Made by a program: the position numbers and the translations under genes. This document shows positions 62,699 through 64,000 of a DNA stretch of 64,000 nucleotides, in pieces. Location of the stretch: positions 124,001 through 188,000 of the forward strand of contig NZ_NESN01000001.1 of assembly GCF_003063455.1 (NCBI RefSeq), read 5' to 3'. Origin of the DNA: Limnohabitans parvus II-B4. Its GTDB lineage: Bacteria > Pseudomonadota > Gammaproteobacteria > Burkholderiales > Burkholderiaceae_C. The notes beneath the pieces were generated by a model. It was not told the origin of the DNA. It saw nothing but the letters and a program-made list of their open reading frames with translations, and made no database searches. Numbering within the stretch: the stretch's first letter is position 1; every line of letters begins with the position of its first letter.

Positions 62699-63034
62699 TC
62701 AGACACCCCAAACCACATCGGATTCTTCGGTCAGGCAACGCTTGAGCAATTTGAGCATGGGGGCTGCACGCTGAGCCAAACCCACTGTATTCAAGGGTAT
62801 AGCGTCATCACCCTCTCCTGAAATCAATGTCTGGGCCTTGTCGGCGCGTTGTTTTTTGTCTAACTCGTCTTGCGCCACCGCCGATTCCAGCGCGGCAATC
62901 GCTTGCGGCAACGCAGTGAATGGAACGATCCCTTTGGCAGGGTCATCGCCCAGGATGATTTTGAGCAACCTCCGGGCATCGGCCTCCAGCATGATGAGGT
63001 CGCTGGTCGCCTGGGATTTGAACTTGAACAACAT
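62699..63034 (-). CDS. DUF1840 family protein
   Basis: A 111-residue cytoplasmic protein opening with MLFKFKSQATSDLIMLEADARRLLKIILGDD and KGIVPFTALPQAIAALESAV, the DUF1840 pattern found in betaproteobacteria. The end carries LAQRAAPMLKLLKRCLTEESDVVWGV. The function is unknown. It is 23 bases downstream of ihfA and may be transcribed with it. Confidence 0.88.
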   Translation of the reverse strand: MLFKFKSQATSDLIMLEADARRLLKIILGDDPAKGIVPFTALPQAIAALESAVAQDELDKKQRADKAQTLISGEGDDAIPLNTVGLAQRAAPMLKLLKRCLTEESDVVWGV

Positions 63035-63057
63035 GCTGCGCTCCAAAAATGAAGGAT

Positions 63058-63408
63058 TCAGCGGCCCACCGTCTCCACGCCTTCGTCTTCTGCGGTATCG
63101 CCCTGAATCAAGGCCTTGAGTTTATGGCTGGCATGGAAGGTGGCGACACGACGTGCATCAATCGGAATCAATTCTCCCGTACGGGGATTGCGCCCGGGGC
63201 GTGCCGCCTTGGTGCGGATCTGGAAGTTGCCGAAGCCGGAAATCTTGACATCGTCACCCGAGATCAGGTTGTCCACCACCAAGTCAAAAAAGGCATCGAC
63301 CATGTCTTTGGACTCGCGCTTGTTCAAGCCAATTTGCTCAAACAGCAAATCGGCCAGGTGCGCCTTGGTCAGCGCAGGCGTTTCCAGTGATTCAAAACTG
63401 ATTTGCAT
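63058..63408 (-). CDS. ihfA: integration host factor subunit alpha
   Basis: A 116-residue DNA-bending protein of the HU/IHF family: [30 protein letters not shown], then [33 protein letters not shown] with the minor-groove-inserting Pro in RNPRTGE. The order pheT-ihfA identifies the alpha subunit. It is longer than E. coli IhfA (99) by an N-terminal 11 residues and an acidic C-terminal tail. It starts 7 bases after the pheT stop. Confidence 0.94.
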   Translation of the reverse strand: MQISFESLETPALTKAHLADLLFEQIGLNKRESKDMVDAFFDLVVDNLISGDDVKISGFGNFQIRTKAARPGRNPRTGELIPIDARRVATFHASHKLKALIQGDTAEDEGVETVGR

Positions 63409-63415
63409 GGCGACC

Positions 63416-64000
63416 TCAGGAGCGCAGTCGGGCAGCCACTAGCTGCGTCAACTGGGCCAGCACAGCAGTCATGGCGGCATCAATTTGTGCCTCGGTCAGC
63501 GTGGCCTCGTCGCTGTGCAAGCTCAGGCGCACGGCCAGACTTTTCTCGCCCACGGCCAAACCACCGGCCGATTCGGCCTTCGGGCGGTATATGTCAAACA
63601 ACACGACGTCACGCAGCAGGCCTTGTGTCGGTGCCGTGTGGATCGCGTGCATCAGTTGGGCATGCGTGACCTGTTCGTTCACGATGACCGCGATGTCGCG
63701 CTCGACCGGTTGGTGTTTGGCCACGCTCTGAGCCACAGGCACCACGCGTGCAATGACCGCATCCAGCGACAACTCGAACACCACGGGCGCGCTGCTCAGC
63801 TCCCAAGCTTGACGCCAGCGGGGGTGCAACTCGCCCACATGGCCAATCACCAAGCCGTCCAGCAGCACCTGGGCCGATCGGCCGGGGTGCAGTGCAGGAT
63901 GCTCTGCCGCCACAAACTCCGCCTTGCGCGGGGCCAGCAGTTGCTCCACATCGGCCTTCACGTCGTAAAAATCGACGTTGCGGGCCTTGCCCTGCCAGCT
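63416..64000 (-). CDS. pheT: phenylalanine-tRNA ligase beta subunit, C-terminal part (5' end outside window)
   Basis: The frame is open to the window's right edge; about 195 residues are seen. They include [45 protein letters not shown] (the class II-like catalytic core end) and the C-terminal ferredoxin-fold anticodon-binding domain [16 protein letters not shown] ... [17 protein letters not shown]. This is the typical PheT end. It is followed by ihfA. Confidence 0.95.
   Translation of the reverse strand, partial: SWQGKARNVDFYDVKADVEQLLAPRKAEFVAAEHPALHPGRSAQVLLDGLVIGHVGELHPRWRQAWELSSAPVVFELSLDAVIARVVPVAQSVAKHQPVERDIAVIVNEQVTHAQLMHAIHTAPTQGLLRDVVLFDIYRPKAESAGGLAVGEKSLAVRLSLHSDEATLTEAQIDAAMTAVLAQLTQLVAARLRS

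Overview
The window looks like a chromosomal segment of a betaproteobacterium of the order Burkholderiales, most likely family Comamonadaceae (a Limnohabitans/Rhodoferax-like relative). This is an inference from gene order and protein character: zapA followed by 6S RNA, an fnr/hemN/ccoNOQP-ccoGIS block, several Bug-type solute receptors, a surE-pcm-nlpD operon, clpS-clpA, and pheT-ihfA. The DNA is G+C-rich with dense, often overlapping genes. I see no tRNA, rRNA, insertion sequence, prophage or CRISPR array.

Layout. 1-2.8 kb (+): the 3' end of a long coiled-coil gene, a MotB/OmpA-like gene and a DUF2894 gene, which together resemble an ion-driven stator with a long tail. 2.8-11.3 kb (-): a vitamin B12 block under a cobalamin riboswitch (btuB, a cytoplasmic B12-binding homologue, btuF, btuC, btuD, cobQ), followed by a glutaredoxin and a TauD-type dioxygenase. 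11.4-13 kb (+): a small coiled-coil gene, zapA, 6S RNA (ssrS) and a TSUP exporter. 13-24.7 kb: the micro-aerobic module, with a TauE/DsbD-like membrane protein, hemN, fnr, ccoNOQP, ccoG, FixH, ccoS, ccoI and a universal stress protein. Three FNR-type sites lie at its promoters. 24.8-26.1 kb: an orphan sugar-type binding protein.

26.1-31 kb (-): a malonate module with a GntR regulator, malonyl-CoA decarboxylase, a Bug receptor and malonyl-CoA synthetase. A long inverted repeat lies in front of the regulator. 31-39.5 kb (-): an eight-gene, tightly spaced operon with a class I amidotransferase, cytochrome P450, glutamine-synthetase-like ligase, [2Fe-2S] ferredoxin, aldehyde dehydrogenase, class III aminotransferase, Tm-1-like protein and HAD hydrolase. 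Its enzyme set matches the gamma-glutamyl (Puu-type) logic of amine breakdown, with a P450/ferredoxin pair in place of the flavin oxidase. It is the best candidate in the window for an undescribed pathway. Divergent from it (39.6-46.7 kb, +) run an AraC regulator, an EamA transporter, a DUF2817 peptidase-like enzyme, a Bug receptor and two amidases.

46.7-64 kb is mostly housekeeping: dadA with a divergent Lrp-type regulator, lgt, ilvD, a GlcG/HbpS protein, a Bax-inhibitor-1 membrane protein, rlmD, a 3'-5' exonuclease gene broken by one base, nlpD-pcm-surE without rpoS next to it, a quinone oxidoreductase, clpA-clpS, a cold-shock protein, DUF192, DUF1840, ihfA and the 3' end of pheT. All calls rest on reading the sequence. 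No database search was run, and functional statements beyond family membership are inference.
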